A stretch of 25,260 nt of DNA from Psilocybe azurescens (Eukaryota; Basidiomycota; Agaricomycetes; Agaricales; Agrocybaceae). The translations under genes and the position numbers were made by a program. The stretch is from NCBI GenBank assembly GCA_023853785.1, contig JAJIRX010000860.1, positions 1-25,260 on the forward strand, read 5' to 3'. The notes below the pieces were generated by a model, which saw only the letters and a list, made by a program, of their open reading frames with translations, searched no databases and was not told the origin of the DNA. Below are positions 10,156 to 17,999 of this stretch, piece after piece (position 1 is the stretch's first letter; each line of letters begins with the position of its first letter).

Positions 10156-11551
10156 ACTCGGACTGATTAGAGTATGTTATTAACGTTGATAACTCAACAC
10201 TTGGTCTTCTGGAGTATGTGTGCGAATAGAAGACACTGTAGAAGCACCGAGTTCATCTACCCAAATTACTGCATCTCATCTCTTGGTGGTATGAGATATT
10301 TTTCTGATGTCATCTTGTTAGTAATCTCATTGTGATTAACGTCCATCAGACTTTCCCTTTGCCCTTCGAGTGGTAAGGAGCCACTTCCGAGCATGCCCAG
10401 ATCCTGTCTCGACCCTCAGATTATTGCACCTTGTCTTGATTCGTCGCCCTAACAGCTTTACTGCTTAGAAGCACTCCAGTTTGGCATTCAAACACAGACA
10501 CTTGAATTTTGCCGAGTCTGTACATACACTGCACGACCCAGGGTTACTCAACATTGTGGCGACGTCCATTATTCAATAAATGAACTGTCTACTCGCAACT
10601 TGACACGAACCAAAGTACTAAATAATATCTGAATTCATGGTGGGCTTAGGAGGACCGAGGAGGACCGAAGCCTTCCATTGTGAGAAGTCCTACTACGATT
10701 TGAAATCCTGTCATCCATACCTAATCTCCTCACGCAAGCTTGGATTATAGAATCCCTTCCAATCCGATATGTATCGCAAGTCTGCCAGTACAGGTGCCAG
10801 AAAGCTCCATTTGGTGTTCAGTTCCATGACCTTTTGGTAACTTGAAATGTGGTCAACATTGATTTCAGTAGCTCAGCGTGCCTGTAAGTTGAAGAATACA
10901 CGTGCAATTTGAGGTATTTCCTATACATTTGCTTCTTCGCTTGAAATTGATGTGTATAGCCATAGATTTGAAGACTACGTATAATCATTCCGCAGTGCTG
11001 AAATGCAGACTGCGTTGAAATCGTTACCCCCTTAGTGCCAGAAGATGTTGAACGGTTGAAAACAAGCACCAAAAATGGACTGAAAACGCACAATCTGCGT
11101 GCTACAGATCTTTCTTCAGAGTATTCCTCGATGGATGGAAAACAGTGAACAGGAATCAGTGGGTCGGGACAATCAGATGATTATAAAATCAGCCATCGGA
11201 GTGTTATAAATCGTTATTGAGGCGTTATCGTGAGATCTTTACTGTATGTGTAGAAGTGTAGAAGTCAGATATCTATGATATGAGCGATTTCCAACTTATC
11301 ATCGTATAGATCTTGAAAACCTCACAGTGTTTCAGTCTGATTCTACGTCATTTCTTGCTCATCTCTTCTTTTAAACGCCCACGAGGCATAGCCACAACAG
11401 CAGTATAGTCCTAAAATAGCCATTGGTAGCATAGTAACATTGTGCCAATGAGACAATCAGCGCTTGAGCCTTTATGTTTTGACAATCTCTGAGTATAGAC
11501 ATTCCCTTGAGCATCAGTGTATGACGTCAGTTTGGAATCCCAAAGATGTCA
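10156..11551. repeat. Segmental duplication, copy A (direct repeat of 16328-17918)
   Basis: This block matches 16328-17918 in the same orientation over its whole length, starting at CGGACTGATTAGAGTATG and ending at GATGTCAG. Copies differ by substitutions that are mostly transitions in CpG context and by block indels: copy B has about 65 bp extra near 16478, about 40 bp extra near 16700 and 111 bp extra at 17250, while copy A has a small tandem gain (GGAGGACCGA twice near 10649). The minus-strand open frame of copy B at 17735-17995 is broken here by a TGA where B has CGA and by one missing base. I cannot identify the parental element or gene. Confidence 0.85.
10571..10578 (+). promoter_or_regulatory. 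Candidate polyadenylation signal shared by both duplicate copies
   Basis: TTCAATAAATGAACTG carries AATAAA and is identical in copy B near 16849. If a plus-strand transcript exists in this repeat, it could end here. It is a short motif in A+T-rich DNA, so support is weak. Confidence 0.2.
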
Positions 11552-11784
11552 GTCGAAGGTATGTGCTCAATTCACAGACTATCAAGGTCTTTGATCAATT
11601 ACCACCACTCGGGCGTCCACTCGACAGCCTTGTAGAATATGGTATGTCTCTTTTAATGAGACGTGTGCTTCGGGTTAGACCTTATATGTCCTTTCTAGAT
11701 ATAATACATAGCTTCGATCTGTTTGTTCGATTAGCTGGCATGTCCTCCATAGCAAAGGTGAAACACATCTGCCTTTTCTCTTGA
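11464..11784 (+). CDS. Unrecognised small open frame
   Basis: An open frame of about 106 codons spans the right edge of duplicate copy A and unique DNA beyond it. The unique part reads SQTIKVFDQLPPLGRPLDSL and then an arginine-rich stretch. I recognise no family. A donor-like GTATGT after LVEY (near 11640) hints that it could be an exon fragment. The start lies in repeat DNA that is non-coding in this frame in copy B, so the full open frame is probably fortuitous. Confidence 0.15.
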   Translation: MSLYVLTISEYRHSLEHQCMTSVWNPKDVSRRYVLNSQTIKVFDQLPPLGRPLDSLVEYGMSLLMRRVLRVRPYMSFLDIIHSFDLFVRLAGMSSIAKVKHICLFS

Positions 11785-12268
11785 TGTACCATCATGCTCA
11801 CTTTGTTATATTTGTTAGGAGATATCACCTTTATCAATTATGGTCAGGCTGACCATAAGAAATTTCATGCCTATCGTGTTGTGGTCGTCGATCTCCATCG
11901 TGATTCCATATAAAGTATTGTCTCCTTTGCCCTGCCAATCACCATAAATTAAACTCATTTTTTATCATTTTCAGATCCACCTTATTATACCCTTATTATA
12001 CCCTTGCTCTTGGTATTGATTTGTCTATTGAAGCATGTTTGTATGCTAATTGATTGTGTCACAGTCCACAGAGAATAGTGATCTCTGATATGCCATTTTC
12101 AAAATCCTTTTCTTGAGTCATGTCATGACCTCTAAAGGGGTGTCGGCGTTGTTTTGTTTTATTGGTTGCTTTTCAGGTCCTCTCTTTCCTTCATTTTCTT
12201 TTGTTTCAATCACCTTTTTTTTTTTGTCGCCTCTAAATTTATCGACCATAACAACACCCCCAGACTTC
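11552..12268. other. A+T-rich intergenic DNA with palindrome and T tracts
   Basis: No gene is supported apart from the doubtful frame ending at 11784. It holds a 21-base palindrome (11838-11858), a short direct repeat of TTATACCC near 11983-12004, and long T tracts near 12210-12226. Confidence 0.35.
11838..11858. repeat. 21-base palindrome
   Basis: TTATGGTCAG and CTGACCATAA flank a single G, giving two 10-base arms. Such a site can be bound by a dimeric protein or can be a chance hairpin; nothing around it decides. Confidence 0.4.
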
Positions 12269-12446
12269 TTGATCTTTACCCATGTCCTCATTGTTGTTTT
12301 TGCATATAATGTGGCTCAACGCCTCGTCTCAACTTTTTTCATTTTATTTTATTTAAATTTTTTATTTAAATTTTTGATCTTCACCCACGTCCTCATTGAC
12401 ATTCTGCATATAGTGTGGCTCAACAGTGCTTCTCATGCCTCGTCTA
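12269..12446. repeat. Imperfect direct repeat of about 63-73 bp
   Basis: The unit GATCTTTACCCATGTCCTCA..GTGGCTCAACGCCTCGTCT (12269-12331) recurs at 12374-12446 with scattered changes and about 10 added bases. The spacer is a T- and A-rich stretch made of TTTATTTAAATTTT-like pieces. It looks like a local tandem duplication with diverged spacer; the open frame running through it (12113-12574) is hydrophobic low-complexity and I do not call it a gene. Confidence 0.6.
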
Positions 12447-12990
12447 GTTTGTGCGGCGGAGTTCAACGGCTTTACGAAAGCTTACGCCCTAAAATTATGA
12501 AAGAAACAGCCACCCACCCACGTCATACTTTGATCCTAGACCTGGCATCTCTGGGGCTCGAGGGGTTTCTATGAAAAAGGATATACGCTTGATACGTGCA
12601 AGCACAAATGCACACAAGCCTAAGCCATAGGATACAACGAATGATGAGAAAGGGCATGGACTAGATCATATTTCTTCTCTTTTTCATTTTCTATTCTTTT
12701 ACTCTGATTATTTTGTGTTTCATAATGGACCTCGCCATTGGCGCTGGGCCACCAGTGACAAAACACATTTTTCTCGTGACTACGCCGAAGATGGACGGAT
12801 AATATCTAAAATAGACTGTGCTCTCGCTAGTTCCGGAAGAAAACATGAAACAAGAGCTTTGGTATTAATTACCTGCCAAAGGCAGGGTATTTTGCATGTA
12901 TGAAATTCGTTAGTTGCAATCTAGTACATAAATGTAAATAACCACCATATGTAGATAAAATTTCCCAGGACATCTACGTAGCTTACACAT
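12447..12990. other. Intergenic DNA without recognisable genes
   Basis: Only short, unremarkable open frames are present on either strand. No repeat or structure stood out. Confidence 0.3.
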
Positions 12991-13379
12991 CGGGATTTTA
13001 GATATTCAAGAGTCCTTTGTAGAGGCATAATTAGGGTTGTAAAATTTGAACTTTAAAAAATATTTTATATGCAGAGGAGACCTGAGTTGACTTTAATAGC
13101 ACAAATACATGACGACCTACAAAGTGGCCTTGAATTGAGTGGGCGCAGAATTTAAAGCAGCTTTGTAGAAGAATGAATGCCTATGATTTCTCTACAAAGT
13201 ACCTTTCAAGTCGAAGTACACAACAACTTCGTAGGTTGTCACGGATTTGTAATCTTAAGGACAATTTAGGCTTCCCCACATATAAAATACTTTCCAAAGT
13301 TCAAAGTCGATTTATAATTGAAATTTTTTACAACCCTTGTTATACCTCTACAAAGGGCACCTGAATATTAAACGTCCCG
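12991..13379. mobile_element. Non-autonomous TIR (foldback/MITE-like) element
   Basis: The left arm (12991-13071) and right arm (13279-13379) are inverted copies. Outer ends read CGGGATTTTAGATATTCA and, reversed, CGGGACGTTTAATATTCA. Both then share CCTTTGTAGAGG, AGGGTTGTAAAA, GAACTTT and ATTTTATAT in order. Arms of 80-100 bp enclose about 210 bp, within which CTTTGTAGA and TCTACAAAG occur again. There is no coding capacity. The flanks do not show a clear target-site duplication, so the exact ends may be a few bases off. Confidence 0.65.
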
Positions 13380-13662
13380 ACGTGCCACTTGACTGGCAAT
13401 TTTTAATAATATATCAAAAACCATGCCATATTACAATTCCTTTGGCAGGTAATAGCGGACTTCGTCCACTCTTTCGAGTAGAAGAAGTGAATCACGTGGG
13501 ATTAGACATTTTTGCATCGGCAGTAGAGAGGGAGCACCCCAATAAGCTTCAATCAAGTATGTATAACGCAATCTAAAACATAGAACGTGAATTCAGATAC
13601 CCTAATCACTGGGCTGGCGTCCAAGCTATGCGCAGCTTACATGTGCAGAATATGGAAAATGA

Positions 13663-13669
13663 TATAAAG
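13663..13669 (+). promoter_or_regulatory. TATA box of SnoaL-like copy 1
   Basis: The block GATATAAAGGATGGG is shared with the inverted copy 2 (TATAAA, minus strand 16256-16251). It lies about 70 bp before a conserved splice donor and 140 bp before the ATG. Conservation between the copies supports a real core promoter. Confidence 0.55.
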
Positions 13670-13733
13670 GATGGGCGACGGGACTTCATCAATATTCTTC
13701 AAGTACTATATTTTGTATTGTCCCCAGCTCCTG

Positions 13734-13798
13734 GTAAGAAAACCAAAAGAAAATCCTTTAATCAATCCGACCGGAAAGACTCACAAAGCCGCTTTCAG
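13734..13798 (+). other. 5' leader intron of SnoaL-like copy 1
   Basis: GTAAGA..TTTCAG, 65 bp, lies just upstream of the ATG at 13809. Copy 2 has an intron at the same place (minus strand 16195-16137, GTGAGA..TTTCAG, 59 bp). The surrounding leader is poorly conserved but the splice signals and ACTCACAAAGC are kept. Confidence 0.55.
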
Positions 13799-13808
13799 TA
13801 GTCCAGAA

Positions 13809-14222
13809 ATGTCAACTGAAGCCACTCGAAAATTGCTCAGGAATGGATTGGCTATGTCCAAGACAATCACTACAAGAAACTCGACGCACTCGCCGCCCCA
13901 GACGCTAACTGGTGGGTTGCAGGACTAAAGGAAAAGATCCCCGTTGCAGGGGATATGCCTTACACTCAACGTCGCAAAGCCACACAAGACCTTGCTTCGG
14001 GGGGCCGAGAAAAGCACCACGAATTTGGTCGGGTTGACGGTTGAAGATAATGTGGCTGTCCTTGAAGTCTTTAGGACTCTCGATGGGCCTAGAAATAAGC
14101 ATTACGAGACCTACGCAATTGTGAAGCTGACATTGGTCAATGGAAAGATTCAGGAAGTTAGGGAGTACATTGATTTCTTTTTCTTACAAATATTTTGGTA
14201 TTCCGGGATTCTAATAGGATAG
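13809..14222 (+). pseudogene. SnoaL-like (NTF2-fold) protein, copy 1, frames broken
   Basis: From the ATG at 13809 it reads MSTEATRK, then after one missing base (AAAA at 13829-13832) it reads AQEWIGYVQDNHYKKLDAL, ANWWVAGLKEKIPVAG and MPYTQRRKATQDLASG. A run of six G at 13999-14004, where copy 2 has five, shifts the frame; beyond it the protein continues with STTNLVGLTVEDNVAVLEVF, RTLDGP and KIQEVREYID. The pattern (short helices, an ANWWV strand, a PF/PVAG turn, and GKIQEVREYID at the end) is that of the SnoaL/NTF2-like fold, a small cup-shaped domain found in many fungal single-domain proteins of unknown substrate. The usual length is about 120-140 residues, which fits. The frame runs to a TAG at 14220-14222, but residues after EYID do not look conserved and may be intronic. 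Confidence 0.7.
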
Positions 14223-14260
14223 AACGTTCTAATGTTGTGTTAGCTACTTAGATAGGGATA

Positions 14261-14844
14261 CAGTCGGACCCTCTTAACCCATACCTCTCAAAACCCATAA
14301 CCCCTTATAACCCATAGCCTCAGCCGTCCACCGACTTGGTTCGCAGGGAATTGCATACCATAACCCATAGGTCCGCGATAACCCATACCCCATACCCCTC
14401 AGCCGGAAAAACCCATAGGTTTTGCCTACTATAGGTTGGCCTGGACCTTAATTTAGTAGTAAAATATTTAGTTCACTGACGGCTCATTTGAGTGATGTGC
14501 CGCTGAAGCCTCTTTTAGGGCCCGTTCGGCTAGCAAGCTTCAAAGAACTCTGAGGTGGCATGGCCGAAAAATGTACATTCAGGCTCCGATGATTGCCGAC
14601 ATGCTCGAAAATGCATTATCCTGGCTTAGGTCCCAATTTTGGCAGATATACTTGCTGGAGCATTGCTAGCCGAACGGTCCCTAACTCAATATGAGTAGTA
14701 TTCGCTTTGTAGCCCTGAAAAATTTTGACAATTTTTTCTCAAAATATCGAGTCTATTTTAGTACACCTCTCGAGTACCATAACCCCTCATAACCCATAGT
14801 CTGGGCTGTCCACCGAAGGGTATGGGTTATGAGGGGTTCGACTG
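14261..14844. mobile_element. pogo/Tc1-mariner-type MITE with TA target site
   Basis: The left end CAGTCGGACCCTCTTAACCC and the right end, reversed, CAGTCGAACCCCTCATAACC form terminal inverted repeats of about 25 bp, flanked on both sides by TA (14259-14260 and 14845-14846). TA duplication and CAGT ends match pogo-type Tc1/mariner elements. Inside, ACCCATA-containing sub-repeats occur many times, and a perfect 16-base inverted repeat lies near the right end (14783-14798 with 14821-14836). There is no transposase, so it depends on one encoded elsewhere. It contains another MITE at 14518-14681. Confidence 0.8.
14518..14681. mobile_element. Nested 164-bp MITE
   Basis: The left end GGGCCCGTTCGGCTAGCAA and the right end TTGCTAGCCGAACGGTCCC are 19-base inverted repeats with a single mismatch. 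TA stands on both sides (14516-14517 and 14682-14683). The core is non-coding. It sits inside the larger 14261-14844 element, so it inserted later. Ends beginning GGG with a TA or TWA target resemble Tc1/mariner or PIF/Harbinger MITEs; the 3-base flanks (TTA left, TAA right) do not match as a direct repeat, so TA is favoured. Confidence 0.8.
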
Positions 14845-15083
14845 TACATAAGATTCAACACATACGTAACGAGTCCTATATATATATATGACCATTTTTA
14901 AGCTATATTTAGCACGGTCACTGAGCATCGTCGACACACTCAGTTTGAATCTCAGCCATTGAAGTCACTTATAACAAACCACATCCAATCTCAGTTTTTT
15001 GCACCCAGCCTTTATTAACCTCTCATTGTCTGGTTATTTGTATTGTTAAAGCCAACCGGCCGGTGTATTTTGAAGGAATACCT
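14845..15083. other. Intergenic DNA with short TA microsatellite
   Basis: A (TA)n run lies near 14876-14889. Nothing else is recognisable. Confidence 0.35.
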
Positions 15084-15540
15084 CATGCCCAACGCTGACT
15101 CCACAAAACTCATACAGAATCCCAGTGCAATAGGACCCAGGTTACTCAAGAGACAAAACCATTGCCTCATCCATCATTCATTGAAAGGAAGTATGGATGT
15201 CTATTCAGAGTCTGACACGGGCCAACGCCTCAAATATTATCAGGATTCTAAAGTGGAGAATCGACGTCTTGCATTGCGAGGAGCTCTACTGCCATTTAAA
15301 CTTTTATCTTCTTTTGTTTCATTCCTTCCAGCTATTGTGGCATATACAACAAAGATGTTGTGGAAGGCCGCATTACAGAAGTCACTGCTGTACGATATGC
15401 TTCACAGGTCTGCATGCCATGTGGCTCTTCGGTGCCCTGATCTTTGGGAATGGTGGTCAATATAGACTTCAGTAACTCGGCATGGGTGGAAAACTCTTGC
15501 GTCGGTCGAATCCTGGACCTTTAGTCAACACAGTCATTTT
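15084..15540 (+). CDS. Unrecognised open frame, possibly a broken gene
   Basis: A frame with ATG at 15084 reads MPNADSTKLIQNPSAIGPR and stays open to 15465. Past an acceptor-like CCTTCCAG near 15331, another frame reads YNKDVVEGRITEVTAVRY, and after one TGA it continues VNIDFSNSAWVENSCVGRIL. These latter blocks look more protein-like than chance, but I recognise no family. If real, it is a degraded exon set lying between the pogo-type MITE and SnoaL copy 2. Confidence 0.2.
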
Positions 15541-15760
15541 CAACCACGAGTTATACCTCACGCCGAAGTGAATTAGCAGTTTTGAAAGAGATCCATCACA
15601 TCCGAGATTTAATTGGCGACTCAATCAAGTCGGTGTCTATTGAAACAAGAATCGATAAAGTTGGTCAAAGGTACGATTTATGCCAGGCCGACAACTGTCC
15701 AACGTTCTACGTATATGACTAAAATCCGGGAACGCCAAGATATTTGTAAAGAGAAAAGAA

Positions 15761-16126
15761 ATCAATGTACTCCTAACCTCCTGAATCTTTCCATTGGCCA
15801 CCGTCAGCTTCAAAATTGCGTAGGTCTCGTAATGCCTATCTCCAGGTCCGTCAAGAGTACGGAAGACTTCGAGGACGGCGACATTATGGTCAGCCATCAA
15901 TCCGACCAGAGTTGTGGTGCTTTTATCGGCCCCCGAAGCAAGGTCTTGTGTGGCTTTGCGACGTTGAGTGTAAGGCATATCCCCCTGCAACTGGTATCTT
16001 TTCCTTGAGTCCTGCGACCCACCAGTTGGCATTTGGGGCAGCGAGTGCGTCAAGTTTCTCGTAGTGATTGTCTTGGACATAGCCGATCCATTTCTGAGCA
16101 ATCTTTCGAGTGGCTTCAGTTGACAT
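15761..16126 (-). pseudogene. SnoaL-like (NTF2-fold) protein, copy 2, frames broken
   Basis: On the minus strand the ATG at 16126-16124 opens MSTEATRKIAQKWIGYVQDN, then YEKLDALAAPNANWWVAGL. A run of five G (C on the plus strand, 15981-15985), where copy 1 has four, shifts the frame; it resumes as MPYTQRRKATQDLASGADKS, LVGLMADHNVAVLEVF, GDRHYETYAILKLTVANGK and IQEVR. A further missing G before EYID breaks it again. The two copies differ mostly at third codon positions, so both were under protein-level selection until recently. The TATA box (16256-16251) and leader intron (16195-16137) match copy 1. The order is inverted relative to copy 1. Confidence 0.7.
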
Positions 16127-16250
16127 TGTTGGCGTGCTGAAAGCTTTGTGAGTTTCCTCCTCAGTTGAAAAGAGAGCGTGTACTGTGTATCTCACCAGGA
16201 TATACAAATGATAGGTAGCAGTGCTGTAAGAACCGTCTCATTACCCATCC

Positions 16251-16256
16251 TTTATA
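16251..16256 (-). promoter_or_regulatory. TATA box of SnoaL-like copy 2
   Basis: TATAAA on the minus strand lies within a 13-base block also found before copy 1, about 125 bp before the ATG. Confidence 0.5.
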
Positions 16257-16327
16257 TCAATTTCCACTGTCTTCTGGACAGCATACTAGCTCGGCACTTC
16301 GGGCGTCGGTGAGCTCATATAAAGTTA

Positions 16328-17918
16328 CTTCGGACTGATAAGAGTATGTTATTAACGTTGATAACTCGACACTTGGTCTTCTGGAGTAATTGAAGTTATC
16401 GTGACAGTGTAGAAGCACCGAGTTCATCTACCCAAATTACTGCATCTCGTCTCTATTGGTGGTATGAGATATTTGTTCTGAAGTCGCTGTGCGTCGATGG
16501 CTATATCCGAGCTATGGAATTTGAGAAGGAGACACCGAGCTGAAATCATCTTGTTAGTAATCTCATTGCGATTAATGTCCATTAGACTTTCCCTTCATCC
16601 TTCGAGCGGTGAAGAGTCACTTCCGAGCATGCCCAGATCCTGTCTCGACTCTCAGATTATTGCACCTTGTCTTGATTCGTCACCCTAAGGGCTTTACTTG
16701 TATTCTTTGGACCGTAAGCAACCAGTAGGCTCGATGCTATGTTTAGAAGCACTCCAGTTTGGCAGTCAACAGGCGCTCGAACTTTGCCGAGTCTGTACGT
16801 ACACTGCACGACCCAGGGTTACTCAACATTGTGGCGACGCCCATTATTCAATAAATGAACTGTCTACTCGCAACTTGACGCGAACCAAAGTACTAAATAA
16901 TATCCGAATTTCATAGTGGACTTTGGAGGCCCGAAGCCTTCCATTACGATTTGAAACTCTGACATCCATACCTAATTTCCCACGCAAGCCTGGATTATAC
17001 TCAGTAGAATCCCTTCCAATCCGATATGTATCGCAAGTCTGCCAGTACAGGCTCCAAAAGCTCCGTTTGGCGTTCGGTTCCATGGCCTTTGGGTAACTTG
17101 AAATGTGGTCAACATGATTGATTTCAGTAGCTCAGCGTGCCTGTGAGTCGAAGAATACACGTGCAGTTTGAGGTATTTCCTATGCATTCACTTCTTCGCT
17201 TGAAATTCATGCGCGTAGCTATGGATTTGAAGACTACGTATAATCATTCTGCTGATGAAGAGTAAAGATTATTATGATTACACAACTAGATGTACAAGTA
17301 GACACAAAGCCAAGGCAGGGGCCCGCCCCTCTGAGGCTATAAAATAACAAAAAAAAATTCCACAGTGCTGAAATGGAGGCTGCGTTGAAATCGTTACTCT
17401 CTTGACGCCAGAGGATGTCGAATGGTCAAAAACAAGCGTCGAAAGGGACTCAGAACGCACGATTTGCGTATTACAGATCTTTCTTAAGAGGATAAACAGT
17501 GAATAGGAATCAGTGAGTCGAGACAATCAGATGATTATAAAATCAGCCATTGGAGTGTTATAGATCATTATCGAGGCATTATCATGAGATCTTTATGTGT
17601 AGAGTCAGATATCTATGATATGAGTGATTTCTAGCTCATCATCGTATAGATCTTGAAAAACTCACAGAGTTTCACAGCCTGATTCGTCTTTTTAGCCGTC
17701 AGAGGAGTGCGTCATTTCTTGCTCATCTTTTCTTTTAAACGCCCACGAGGCATAGCCGCGACAGCAGTACAGTCCCAAAATAGCCATTGGTAGCATAGTA
17801 ACATTGTGCCAATGAGATAATCATGGATTGAGCCTTTATGTTTTCGACAATCTCCGAGTATAGATATTCCCTTGAGCGTCGGTGTATGACGTCTGTTTGG
17901 GATCCCAATGATGTCAGG
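16328..17918. repeat. Segmental duplication, copy B (direct repeat of 10156-11551)
   Basis: The block starts at CGGACTGATAAGAGTATG and ends at GATGTCAG, collinear with copy A. It begins only about 70 bp from the promoter of SnoaL copy 2. It is longer than copy A because of three internal extra blocks, one of which (17250-17360) is a clean insertion with a 4-base target duplication. CpG sites are more often intact here than in copy A, but several are lost here and kept in A. Confidence 0.85.
17250..17360. mobile_element. 111-bp insertion with A-rich end and ATTC duplication
   Basis: Copy A reads ATTC then CGCAGTG with nothing between. Copy B reads ATTC (17246-17249), then 107 bp, then ATTC (17357-17360) and CACAGTG. 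The inserted piece ends in AACAAAAAAAAA, has no terminal inverted repeats, and carries a G+C-rich hairpin-like stretch GGGGCCCGCCCC near 17319. An A-rich end plus a short target duplication suggests a SINE-like or other retroposed insert on the plus strand; I see no tRNA-type B box. Confidence 0.55.
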
Positions 17919-17995
17919 ACTTGCGCAATATACGACAAGGTATGCAAGTTGGTTAAGACAGTATGGGGAATCATGCAGTCTCGATTCGAAAGCAT
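17735..17995 (-). CDS. Unrecognised small protein or exon, better kept in duplicate B
   Basis: The minus strand reads MIPHTVLTNLHTLSYIAQ, TDVIHRRSREYLYSEIVE and SLAQCYYATNGYFGT over 86 codons. In copy A the aligned region carries TGA in place of one CGA (His-Arg-Arg) and lacks one base a little further on, so only copy B stays open. The 5' third lies outside the duplication. I recognise no family. It may be an exon of a larger minus-strand gene reaching to about 18370, where other frames read KWYAVENTMI. Confidence 0.25.
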   Translation of the reverse strand: MLSNRDCMIPHTVLTNLHTLSYIAQVLTSLGSQTDVIHRRSREYLYSEIVENIKAQSMIISLAQCYYATNGYFGTVLLSRLCLVGV

Positions 17996-17999
17996 TTAC

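Noticed and set aside
12113..12574. 153-codon plus-strand frame with hydrophobic stretches, as a membrane protein.
   Set aside because: The hydrophobic residues come from T-rich low-complexity DNA and a duplicated 63-73 bp unit; no protein-like pattern is seen.
14261..14844. ACCCATA-rich DNA as a telomere-like repeat.
   Set aside because: Units are irregular, occur in both orientations and lie between clear terminal inverted repeats with TA target duplications.
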